64,000 nt of DNA. It comes from Thalassolituus sp. UBA1087. Lineage in GTDB: Bacteria > Pseudomonadota > Gammaproteobacteria > Pseudomonadales > Oceanobacteraceae. The notes under the pieces are model-generated. The model worked only from the letters and a program-made list of their open reading frames with translations. It ran no database searches and was not told the DNA's origin. Both the position numbers and the translations under genes were made by a program. Positions 9,305 through 17,118 of this stretch are shown here, one piece after another (within the stretch, counting starts at the first letter, position 1; every line of letters starts with the position of its first letter). The DNA is taken from contig DCCG01000042.1 of assembly GCA_002314145.1 (NCBI GenBank), forward strand, positions 1 to 64,000, read 5' to 3'.

Positions 9305-10382
9305 CGTGATTGTCTGGCTCGTCTCCGGATGGCGCGGCGTCGGCAGATCCTTTGGACCAGCCTGGTTCCACCGGCTCTTTGTCTTTGTTGGCTGAGGGGT
9401 GATAAATCACATACTGCTGGCGTTGTGATGACTCAAAGTAAGTGCGCGAGATCAGCTCCGACAGGACCCCGGTGGTAAGAAACTGCAGCGCAGCAATCAC
9501 CATAACCACGGCGATCAGAAACAGAGGCCGGCCGCCGATATCTTCGCCCAATGCAAATTTCACAAACCCCAGATAGATCAGCAGCAGGCTGCCGATGGAG
9601 CCAAGCCCCAGACCAATAGAACCAAAAAAGTGGCCCGGACGCGCGCGGTAGCGCATAAAGAAGTAAACCGATAACAGGTCCAGAATCACCCGGAAGGTGC
9701 GGGAAATCCCGTATTTGGATTCTCCGGCAACACGCGGATTATGGGTAACCACCACTTCACCGATACGGCTGGGCGGTACAACCGCTGCGACCCAGGCGGG
9801 AATAAAGCGGTGCATTTCACCGTACAGGCGCACCTGTTTGATAACTGAAGCTTTATAGATTTTCAGCGAGCAGCCGTAGTCGTTGATGCGCACGCCGGTA
9901 ATCTTACCGATTAAACGGTTGGCGATGCGGGAAGGAATTTTACGCAGAATCAGATCATCTTTGCGGTTTTTGCGCCAGCCGGTCAGCAGGTCCAGTTTAT
10001 TTTCCAGCAGGTGATCGACCATACGCGGTATGTCGGCCGGGTCGTTCTGCAGGTCGCCGTCCAGGGTGGCAATCAGGTAACCGCGGGCTTCATCAATCCC
10101 GGCCTGCATGGCGGCTGTCTGACCAAAATTACGGCGCAGTTCGATAACCCGTACGTGGGAACCGTATTTGGCGGATTCGTCATACAGTGCCTGAGGCGTA
10201 CCGTCGGTACTGCCGTCATCAACAACCAGCAGCTCCCAGTCGCCTTCGTAACTGGCAAGGCCCTCATGAACACGCGCCACCATGGGTACCACGTTTTCAA
10301 TTTCGTTGTACATCGGGATGACGATGGACAGTGAAGGTTTGCCGTTTTCGGTGTTTGTTGCCTCAGTCAAGTCAGCTACCAC
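9294..10382 (-). CDS. GT2 family glycosyltransferase, ArnC/DPM1-like
   Basis: A 362-residue glycosyltransferase with an N-terminal GT-A domain (LSIVIPMYNEIENV, VVDDGSTDGT, ATLDGDLQNDP) and two C-terminal membrane segments, the architecture of enzymes that load a sugar onto undecaprenyl phosphate at the inner face of the membrane. It is the first gene of the overlapping GT2-ArnT-PAP2 set and probably makes the lipid-linked donor used by the next gene. The C-terminal tail is hydrophilic and acidic. The sugar cannot be read from sequence. Confidence 0.87.
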   Translation of the reverse strand: MVADLTEATNTENGKPSLSIVIPMYNEIENVVPMVARVHEGLASYEGDWELLVVDDGSTDGTPQALYDESAKYGSHVRVIELRRNFGQTAAMQAGIDEARGYLIATLDGDLQNDPADIPRMVDHLLENKLDLLTGWRKNRKDDLILRKIPSRIANRLIGKITGVRINDYGCSLKIYKASVIKQVRLYGEMHRFIPAWVAAVVPPSRIGEVVVTHNPRVAGESKYGISRTFRVILDLLSVYFFMRYRARPGHFFGSIGLGLGSIGSLLLIYLGFVKFALGEDIGGRPLFLIAVVMVIAALQFLTTGVLSELISRTYFESSQRQQYVIYHPSANKDKEPVEPGWSKGSADAAPSGDEPDNHDAG

Positions 10383-10453
10383 TCTGAATTCTGTAAAGAT
10401 AAAGTGCGGCCCATGTCATGAACGCCGCAAGCAAAAGAAACGCGATGATACCC

Positions 10454-10486
10454 AAAAGCCCGTGACAGGAAAATAACAGCACGGGT
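10454..10486 (-). terminator. Possible terminator after the YbhN-like gene
   Basis: CCCGTG / CACGGG stem with a 15-base interior, followed on the minus strand by CTTTTG. It lies just after the stop of the YbhN-like gene and before the GT2 gene. The short T-run makes it only moderately convincing. Confidence 0.4.
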
Positions 10487-10508
10487 TCCGGTGATCCCGG
10501 TCGCCAGG

Positions 10509-11471
10509 TTATTCGTCTGTTGCCGGGGCCGGGCGTGCCTCTGGCGGGCCTGCGACTGGATAGGTCAGCAGAGTGATCAGTCCGGTCAGCAGGAGCGTTG
10601 TTCCCAGTACAAACAGATGCAGGTTGACCGCCGCTGCCAGCGCCTGCTCAGGGGGGATTCCCCAGGGAATCAGACCTGCCAGTACCCCGGCTTCGTAACT
10701 GCCTGCACCGGCTACCCCATGGACCGGCAGAACACTGCTCAGTTCCCCGGTGGTGGCGCCGACCCAGCTCTGGCTGTAATCAATGGCCGGCAGGAACTGG
10801 CCCAGCAGCCAGGCATACACAGCCAGCTTGAGTGCCCAGTTAAATAATGTCCACAGCAGGGCCCGGGTAAATGGCCAGGGAGAGTCGGGCAGTGCGTGCA
10901 TCAGCTCTGCCGCTTTGTTGGCCCAGCCACGCTCATGATTGCTCAGAAAACGGTTAAGGCCGTTCTGTAATGGCAGTACCAGTAAAGGGGCAATTAACAG
11001 CAATACCGCCAGTGGATAAAACCATGGCTGTGGTACTGGCAGCTTTTCCTGCAGAGAAAATACGGCCAGTGCCAGCAACGCATACAGATCCAGCAGCCGC
11101 AGCCACAGGAGAGCCGGTGCACTGTGGCGGTAGGGCAGACCAAAGTGCTGCTTCATCAACAGAGGAAATGCTGTTTCGCCACTGCGCATGGGCAGCATAT
11201 TGTTAAAAAAATTGTGCAGTACGGTAATGCGCAGCAGGCGGGTGAACTGCCCGTGACAGGCGGCGTGAAAAAAATCATAGAAACGCAGGGCGCGCAGCAG
11301 ATAACTGACCGCCATCAGCGCGGTAGCAATGGCCAGTGACGCGGGGGGAATACTTTGCCAGCTGGCCAGTACGGCCTGCCAGCCATAGGCATCTTCGACC
11401 AGCCAGATCAAAGCCGGCAGCAGCAACATTCCTGCCCAGAATTTCCACGATGTCAGCACTGTATCTCTCAC
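10509..11471 (-). CDS. YbhN/UPF0104-type polytopic membrane protein
   Basis: A 320-residue membrane protein of the family related to the transmembrane half of lysylphosphatidylglycerol synthase (UPF0104/YbhN). The conserved NNMLPMRSGE segment near residue 90 and the repeated hydrophobic stretches support this. There is no cytoplasmic aminoacyl-transferase domain, so it is not a full MprF. Relatives are often encoded with glycosyltransferases or lipid enzymes and may act in lipid flipping; that role is unproven. It lies upstream of the GT2 gene on the same strand and divergent from waaC. Confidence 0.8.
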   Translation of the reverse strand: MRDTVLTSWKFWAGMLLLPALIWLVEDAYGWQAVLASWQSIPPASLAIATALMAVSYLLRALRFYDFFHAACHGQFTRLLRITVLHNFFNNMLPMRSGETAFPLLMKQHFGLPYRHSAPALLWLRLLDLYALLALAVFSLQEKLPVPQPWFYPLAVLLLIAPLLVLPLQNGLNRFLSNHERGWANKAAELMHALPDSPWPFTRALLWTLFNWALKLAVYAWLLGQFLPAIDYSQSWVGATTGELSSVLPVHGVAGAGSYEAGVLAGLIPWGIPPEQALAAAVNLHLFVLGTTLLLTGLITLLTYPVAGPPEARPAPATDE

Positions 11472-11663
11472 GCCTTTTAATGGGCGGCATGGTTGCGCCG
11501 GGCGCAGGGAAAGTCAAGCCGGCGGGGTCATTTGCTTTGCCCGGGGCTTCAGGTAAAGTTCCGCTCTTCATTCCGGCCGGTGCCGGGCGGTTGGCTGCTG
11601 TAAGCTTTGCCCCGACCTTTGCCATAAAGAATGATCTTAGTGAACGACTACGCTGGAGCTGCT

Positions 11664-12680
11664 GTGAAAGTCCTGCTGATCAAAACCTCGTCTCTGGGCG
11701 ATGTATTCCATACTCTGCCTGCGCTGGAAGATGCGTACCGGGCAATTGACGGGCTGCAGGTCGACTGGGTTGTGGAAGAAGCCTTTGCTGCGATACCCCA
11801 ATGGCACCCGGCGGTGAATCAGGTGATTCCGGTGGCCTGGCGACGCTGGCGTAAAAGCCTGCTCAATAAAACCACACGGGCGGAAATGAGCGCTTTCCGT
11901 CAGCAGCTGCGCAGCAACGAATACGATGTTGTGCTGGATGCTCAGGGCCTGATCAAAAGCGCCATCATTACCCGTATGGCGCACGGGCCGCGCTATGGTC
12001 TGGATAAAAACAGCTGCCGTGAACCCTGGGCAGCCAGGGCGTATCAGTTTCCTCAGGCGGTGGCCAAAGGGCAGCACGCCATCCCCCGTGTACGTCAGCT
12101 GTTTGCAGCGGTGCTGGGGTATGATATCCCACAGGGGCTGAGTTACGGCGTGGATCGCACACGCTGGCAACGCCCCGGGATCGACGGTGATTACTGGATC
12201 TTCCTGCACGGCACCACCTGGATTACCAAACTCTGGCCGGAAGCCTATTGGCGTGAACTGGCCGCTCTGGCAGCGCAGTCTGGCCGTCAGGTGTTGTTAC
12301 CCTGGGGAAATGAAGAAGAGTTTCAGCGCGCCGGACGGATCGCTGACGGGCTTACCGGGGTGGACGTTCTGCCGAAAATGGGCCTTAACGAGCTTAATGC
12401 CTATCTGGCGCATGCACAGGCGGTTGCCGGCGTTGATACCGGGCTGTCTCATGTTGTTGCGGCGCTGGAAGTCCCCTCGGTTGCTATCTATGGTGCCACC
12501 GATGCCACTTTAACCGGTGTGCTGGGGCCTCAGGTGGAGGTGATGCGCAGTCACTATTCTGATTGTGCCCCTTGTCTGTCGAAAACCTGCCTGAAAAACG
12601 AACCGGGTGATATCCAGCCTCCGTGCTATCGCGAGATTTCTCCGCAGCGGGTATTTGATTCTCTGCTGCAGCGTATCTGA
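11664..12680 (+). CDS. waaC: Lipopolysaccharide heptosyltransferase I (WaaC)
   Basis: GT9-family enzyme that adds the first L-glycero-D-manno-heptose to Kdo2-lipid A during LPS inner core assembly. The protein (338 residues from the GTG at 11664) starts VKVLLIKTSSLGDVFHTLPA, the usual heptosyltransferase opening, and later has GVDTGLSHVVAALEVPSVAI. I chose GTG 11664 because GGAG lies about 8 bases upstream and homology begins exactly there; an ATG at 11631 would add 11 unrelated residues. It points away from the YbhN-like gene and is followed closely by dgt. Confidence 0.9.
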   Translation: MKVLLIKTSSLGDVFHTLPALEDAYRAIDGLQVDWVVEEAFAAIPQWHPAVNQVIPVAWRRWRKSLLNKTTRAEMSAFRQQLRSNEYDVVLDAQGLIKSAIITRMAHGPRYGLDKNSCREPWAARAYQFPQAVAKGQHAIPRVRQLFAAVLGYDIPQGLSYGVDRTRWQRPGIDGDYWIFLHGTTWITKLWPEAYWRELAALAAQSGRQVLLPWGNEEEFQRAGRIADGLTGVDVLPKMGLNELNAYLAHAQAVAGVDTGLSHVVAALEVPSVAIYGATDATLTGVLGPQVEVMRSHYSDCAPCLSKTCLKNEPGDIQPPCYREISPQRVFDSLLQRI

Positions 12681-12765
12681 TTCCATCGTGGCTCAGGTCC
12701 CGTGACTTGCCGATATGATCAACTGCTGGCATCTTGTAGCCGTCTTGTATGGCCAGGAGCCGGGC

Positions 12766-14298
12766 ATGTCGGTGGACTTCACACAACGTATTACAGGAAA
12801 ACGTCAGTCAGGCGATAACAGCGCCGCACTGGCGACCTTCGAGAGCGATCGCGGGCGCATTATTAACTCTGCTGCCGTGCGTCGCCTGCAGCAGAAAACC
12901 CAGGTTTTTCCTCTTGAGCGTAATGCCGCGGTGCGCAGCCGGCTGACACATTCTATGGAAGTTCAGCAGGTTGGCCGCCATATCTGTCAGACCATCGTAA
13001 AACAGCTTGCGGATCAGCAACTGCTGGCGGCATACGGCTTAAACGGGCTGGAGCGGCAGTTCGAAAGTATCGTGGATATGTCCTGCTTAATGCATGATAT
13101 CGGTAATCCGCCGTTTGGCCATTTCGGCGAGTCGGCCATTAACCAGTGGTTCAGACAACATATTGATGATTTATTTACACACCACGATTTTCATTCGGCC
13201 ACTGATGAGAGCCGCCTGAAGGCCTTGTTTTCACGCCGGCCGGCGGCCGGGAAAAATGCCGCACAGGACGCCATCAAACGTGACCTGTGTACCTTCGAGG
13301 GCAACGCGCAGGGGTTGCGTATTGTTCATACCCTGCAGTCACTGAATCTGACCTACAGTCAACTGTCCGGGCTGTTGAAATATACGCGCCGGGGGGATCA
13401 GGAATATACCGGCCATGGGATGCTGCAAAAGAAAGCCGGTTTTTATCTGAGTGAAGCCGGATTAATGAATGACCTGCGGAAAGCGCTGAATATGCAGCCG
13501 CAACGGCGCTCCCCCTTTGCTTATGTAATGGAAGCCGCTGATGATATTTCTTATTGCATTGCCGATATCGAAGACGCGGTGGAAAAAGGTATCCTGCGTA
13601 TCACTGAATTACCCGGGTTATTAAATGATCAGTTTGACGCACTGATGCAGAGCGATGAATTTGATGTGCCGGTTGAGCAGGCCGGGTTTATGCAGGATGT
13701 CACTCAGGCTGCGCAAGAAGCCCTGCAAAGCGCGCAACCGGTCGGCAATTTCTTTATCCGTATGCGGGTGGAAATTAACCGCAAGTCCGTTCCCCATGCG
13801 AGCCTGCGTTTTATCGACAATATTGATGCGGTATTTAATGGCAGTTTCGATCAGGCGCTGATGGAAGATGGCAGTGGTTATCATGCATTGCTCGAAAGCC
13901 TCAAGCAGGTTGCTTACCGTCATGTATTCTGCCACCCGGAAGTGGAAGCCCGGGAACTCCAGGGTTACCGTATTATTACCGGCTTGCTGGAAACTTACCG
14001 GCCGCTGCTTGAACTGGACCGCACAGGCTTCCGGTGCTTGCTGGCGGGTGAAAAGAAAACCCCGCTGTATGAAACCCGGCTGTTTAAAAAACTGCCGGAG
14101 AAACATCTGGCAGCGTACACAGATAGCCTGGAAAAACTCGATGCGCTGCGTGCATCGCTGGATTCAAAAGCGCTGGCGCGGGCCTCGGATGATATCTGGG
14201 AATTTTACTTTCGCTGTCGCTTAATACTCGATTATATCAGCGGCATGACAGACCAGTTTGCCTACGACGAGTATAAACTGCTCAACGTTATGGATTAA
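12766..14298 (+). CDS. dgt: Deoxyguanosinetriphosphate triphosphohydrolase (Dgt)
   Basis: HD-domain enzyme that hydrolyses dGTP (or dNTPs) to the nucleoside and triphosphate, affecting nucleotide pools. The 510-residue length matches the E. coli-type Dgt. The metal-binding HD pair is in SCLMHDIGNPPFGH, and the first histidine lies in RLTHSMEVQQVGR. The ATG at 12766 is chosen because AGGAG ends 7 bases before it and MSVDFTQRI fits the family start; an earlier ATG at 12715 has no good site. It is terminated facing a convergent gene. Confidence 0.9.
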   Translation: MSVDFTQRITGKRQSGDNSAALATFESDRGRIINSAAVRRLQQKTQVFPLERNAAVRSRLTHSMEVQQVGRHICQTIVKQLADQQLLAAYGLNGLERQFESIVDMSCLMHDIGNPPFGHFGESAINQWFRQHIDDLFTHHDFHSATDESRLKALFSRRPAAGKNAAQDAIKRDLCTFEGNAQGLRIVHTLQSLNLTYSQLSGLLKYTRRGDQEYTGHGMLQKKAGFYLSEAGLMNDLRKALNMQPQRRSPFAYVMEAADDISYCIADIEDAVEKGILRITELPGLLNDQFDALMQSDEFDVPVEQAGFMQDVTQAAQEALQSAQPVGNFFIRMRVEINRKSVPHASLRFIDNIDAVFNGSFDQALMEDGSGYHALLESLKQVAYRHVFCHPEVEARELQGYRIITGLLETYRPLLELDRTGFRCLLAGEKKTPLYETRLFKKLPEKHLAAYTDSLEKLDALRASLDSKALARASDDIWEFYFRCRLILDYISGMTDQFAYDEYKLLNVMD

Positions 14299-14334
14299 AA
14301 AAACACAGCCAGCCCGTTGATAGGACTGGCTGTG
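14297..14334 (-). terminator. Rho-independent terminator of the MFS/PlsC gene
   Basis: Perfect 9-bp stem CACAGCCAG / CTGGCTGTG; read on the minus strand it is followed by a run of T after the stem. It overlaps the end of dgt and sits directly downstream of the convergent MFS-acyltransferase gene. Confidence 0.85.
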
Positions 14335-14339
14335 GTCTG

Positions 14340-16208
14340 TTACATCAACTCCAGAACTTTTTCCTGTAACAGAGGCGCATTGACCTCCTCTGGTGGCAGT
14401 GTCTTACCCAGACGGATCGTAACTTTTGACCAGAAACGGCGTGGTGTTTTGGTTAACGCCAGTCCATCTTTATGGCTGAAAAAGCTGCCCCATAAACCAT
14501 TCAGCGCCATAGGCTTAACCGGTACCGGAGTTTCTTCAATAATGCGCTCGATGCCGCGTTTGAAGGTATCAACTTCACCGTCTTTGGTCAGTTTACCTTC
14601 GGGAAATATGCACACTACCTGACCGTCGGCAAGCTCTTCGCGAATGCGCCGGAAGGCGGTTTCGTAGACTTCATTGTCTTTTTTCGGCGAACAGATCGGA
14701 ATCGTCCGGGCAAAGCGGAAAAAATATTTGAGTACCGGCATTTCTGCAATCGAGCGGTCCATAACAAAACGTACCGGACGGCGGCAGGCGCTGGCAATCA
14801 GCAGAGCGTCCACATAGCTGACGTGATTGCACACCAGTACCATCGGACCTTCATCCGGAATTTTATCCGTTTCGTCATGGGTGACACGATACATGGTATG
14901 GGTCAGCATCCAGATAAAGAAACGCAGCGCAAATTCCGGTACGCGGGTAAAGACGTAGGCAGCGACGACAATATTCATCAACCCGATAATGAGGAAATAT
15001 TCGGCGATGGATAATTCCATCACCGCCAGAAACAGAATACCGGTACCGGCACTGGCTACCATAAAGAGTGCATTCATCACATTATTGGCAGCAATGGTCT
15101 GGGCACGCATTTTTTTATCACTGCGTTCCTGAATGAGTGATTGCAGAGGCACCACAAATAACCCGCCGGACACGCTGATCAGCGCCAGATCAATCATAAA
15201 ACGCCAGTGTTCCGGCTGGCGGATAAATTCCAGCGCAGTGATATCGGCCGTGGCCTGAATACCGGCAAGTGCAAAATACAGGTCAATGCCAAAGATACTC
15301 ATGCCCAGTGAACCTATGGGCACAATGCCGAGCTCCACTTTATGGCCGGATAAACGTTCACACAGCAGCGAGCCGGCGGCCACGCCCACTGAAAACAGTG
15401 TCAGCAGCAAAGTAACTACCTGAGGATTGCCGCCCAGGTTATCACGCACCAGATTAGGGAACTGTGTCAGATAGCCGGCCCCCAGAAACCAGAACCAGCT
15501 GATGGCCATAATCGACAGAAATACTGCGCGGTTTTTGCGTGCATTCTGCAAGGTATTGACCAGCTCTGAGAAGGGATTCCAGTTGATTTTCAGCTGTGGC
15601 GCATTGGCTTTTGCCTGCGGGATAAAACGGCTGCTGATGTAACCGCTGACGGCAAAAAAGACGATACCGGCCGCAATCCAGTAGCGGGCATTACTCTGGT
15701 CAAACAGAATACCGGCACAAATAGTACCCGTCAGTATGGCGAGGAATGTCCCCATTTCGACCAGCGCATTGCCGCCGACCAGTTCGTCTTTATGCAGTTG
15801 CTGTGGCAGCAGCGCAAATTTAACCGGACCAAACAGTGAGGACTGCAGGCCCATCAGAAACAACAGTACCATCATCAGAAGAATATGGCCGGTAATAATA
15901 CCGCTGGCGGCAATCGCCATAATGACGACTTCCAGCAGTTTGACTGCGCGGATAAGCCGCGATTTTTCCATTTTATCGGCAATCTGCCCGGAGATGGGAG
16001 AGAACAGGAAAAAGGGCAGAATAAATAATCCCGCCGCCAGATTGGTGTACAGAGCCGAGTCTTCCTCAGCGACAATGCCACTGAAGGCGATAAACAGCAG
16101 CAGGGCATTTTTATACAGGTTGTCATTAAATGCGCCCAATGCCTGGGTAATAAAATACGGCAGGAAACGTCGCTGTTTCAGCAGTCCGAACTGACTGTGC
16201 TGGCTCAT
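14340..16208 (-). CDS. MFS lysophospholipid transporter fused to PlsC acyltransferase
   Basis: A 622-residue fusion. Residues 1 to about 410 are a 12-helix MFS transporter resembling LplT (opening FLPYFITQALGAFNDNLYKN); about 430-610 are a PlsC-type 1-acyl-glycerol-3-phosphate acyltransferase with the NHVSYVD (HX4D) catalytic motif and FPEGKLT. In E. coli the related Aas protein joins PlsC to an acyl-ACP synthetase, with LplT separate; here transporter and acyltransferase are joined and the AMP-binding synthetase domain is absent. It probably takes up lysophospholipids across the inner membrane and reacylates them. It lies 64 bases downstream of the TetR-type regulator on the same strand, so the two likely form an operon. 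Confidence 0.88.
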   Translation of the reverse strand: MSQHSQFGLLKQRRFLPYFITQALGAFNDNLYKNALLLFIAFSGIVAEEDSALYTNLAAGLFILPFFLFSPISGQIADKMEKSRLIRAVKLLEVVIMAIAASGIITGHILLMMVLLFLMGLQSSLFGPVKFALLPQQLHKDELVGGNALVEMGTFLAILTGTICAGILFDQSNARYWIAAGIVFFAVSGYISSRFIPQAKANAPQLKINWNPFSELVNTLQNARKNRAVFLSIMAISWFWFLGAGYLTQFPNLVRDNLGGNPQVVTLLLTLFSVGVAAGSLLCERLSGHKVELGIVPIGSLGMSIFGIDLYFALAGIQATADITALEFIRQPEHWRFMIDLALISVSGGLFVVPLQSLIQERSDKKMRAQTIAANNVMNALFMVASAGTGILFLAVMELSIAEYFLIIGLMNIVVAAYVFTRVPEFALRFFIWMLTHTMYRVTHDETDKIPDEGPMVLVCNHVSYVDALLIASACRRPVRFVMDRSIAEMPVLKYFFRFARTIPICSPKKDNEVYETAFRRIREELADGQVVCIFPEGKLTKDGEVDTFKRGIERIIEETPVPVKPMALNGLWGSFFSHKDGLALTKTPRRFWSKVTIRLGKTLPPEEVNAPLLQEKVLELM

Positions 16209-16272
16209 GACAAAGCACTCCTTGTCGTTAACGGTAAAAAGCGTGTGGAAAACAGAGCTGGCGTACGCATAT

Positions 16273-16887
16273 TCATGTTCTGCACCAGTCTGTCAGATAA
16301 TGGCTGAGCAGAGAATGGATCAGATGATCATTGTCTCTGCCGGCGTTAAGGAAAATTTTATTATCCAGCACCAGGCTGCAGATACCATGAACACCGGACC
16401 AGATAACCCGTGCGGCGGTACGGCACTGATCAGCAGATGCCGCCGGATGCAGTGCACTTAAACGGCTTTCGATCAGACTGAACAGGGTGTCGATACGCTG
16501 CGCCTGCCAGGTGGGCAGGGGCTCATCGTCGGCCAGCCGGTGTTCAAATAACAGACGCCAGAGGTGCGGATGCTGACTGGCGTACTGACAATAGCGATTG
16601 GCTGCGGCTTCCAGCTGCTGCACAGGGGACCCATGTTGCTGTTCGCTCTGTCTGATGGCCTGTTGCAGCTGCTGATGAACATCATCCAGTGTGCGCGCAT
16701 TGACCGCCAGCAATAACAGACTGTAGCTGCCGAACAGATTGATCAGTGTACCGGGTGAATAGCCGATATCACGGGCAATTTTCCGCAGACTGAGTTGGCT
16801 GGCCGCTGTTTGTTGCAGGTGTCTCTGAACGCTGGCAATGGCCAGCTCAGTGAGTTCCTGCGGGGTATGGTCCTGTCGGCGGGGCAT
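16273..16887 (-). CDS. TetR-family transcriptional regulator
   Basis: A 204-residue repressor. The N-terminal helix-turn-helix reads ASQLSLRKIARDIGYSPGTL followed by INLFGSYSLLL, and the C-terminal ligand domain resembles the TetR_C family fused to AcrR-like regulators. The ATG at 16887 is used because GGAG sits about 5 bases upstream; an in-frame start further upstream would run into the operator and promoter. Two near-identical palindromes overlap its own promoter, so autorepression is likely. It precedes the transporter-acyltransferase gene, and the ligand may be a fatty acyl compound; that is inference. Confidence 0.9.
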   Translation of the reverse strand: MPRRQDHTPQELTELAIASVQRHLQQTAASQLSLRKIARDIGYSPGTLINLFGSYSLLLLAVNARTLDDVHQQLQQAIRQSEQQHGSPVQQLEAAANRYCQYASQHPHLWRLLFEHRLADDEPLPTWQAQRIDTLFSLIESRLSALHPAASADQCRTAARVIWSGVHGICSLVLDNKIFLNAGRDNDHLIHSLLSHYLTDWCRT

Positions 16888-16900
16888 AAGGACTCCTTTT

Positions 16901-16913
16901 TGAACGGTGTTCA
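16901..16913. promoter_or_regulatory. Proximal TetR operator
   Basis: TGAACGGTGTTCA, a palindrome of the size bound by TetR-family dimers. It covers the predicted transcription start of the regulator gene. A second copy lies 27 bp away centre to centre. Confidence 0.75.
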
Positions 16914-16941
16914 ATATAGCCGGGTTGTGAACAGTGTTCAA
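16913..16941 (-). promoter_or_regulatory. Sigma-70 promoter of the TetR / MFS-PlsC operon
   Basis: On the minus strand TTGAAC (-35) is spaced 17 bases from TATATT (-10). The -35 is part of the distal operator and the -10 abuts the proximal operator, so a bound repressor would exclude RNA polymerase. The predicted leader is only about 20 bases. Confidence 0.75.
16928..16940. promoter_or_regulatory. Distal TetR operator
   Basis: TGAACAGTGTTCA, differing from the proximal copy at one central base. It overlaps the -35 element of the minus-strand promoter and is about 180 bp upstream of glpD on the other side. Confidence 0.75.
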
Positions 16942-17118
16942 TACTTTTTTAGCGACCAGGTATCAGTATCAGGGGGGCAGATCGGCCGCTTTGCAAACCC
17001 GGATAAACAACCGGCGGTTAATTTAAACCAGCCCGGACTTGGCTGCAGATGTGAGTGTGTTAGCTTGACAGTAACAGTGCGGGTGCAGACGCAGAGTAAA
17101 CAGACACAGAGGTTGTGC

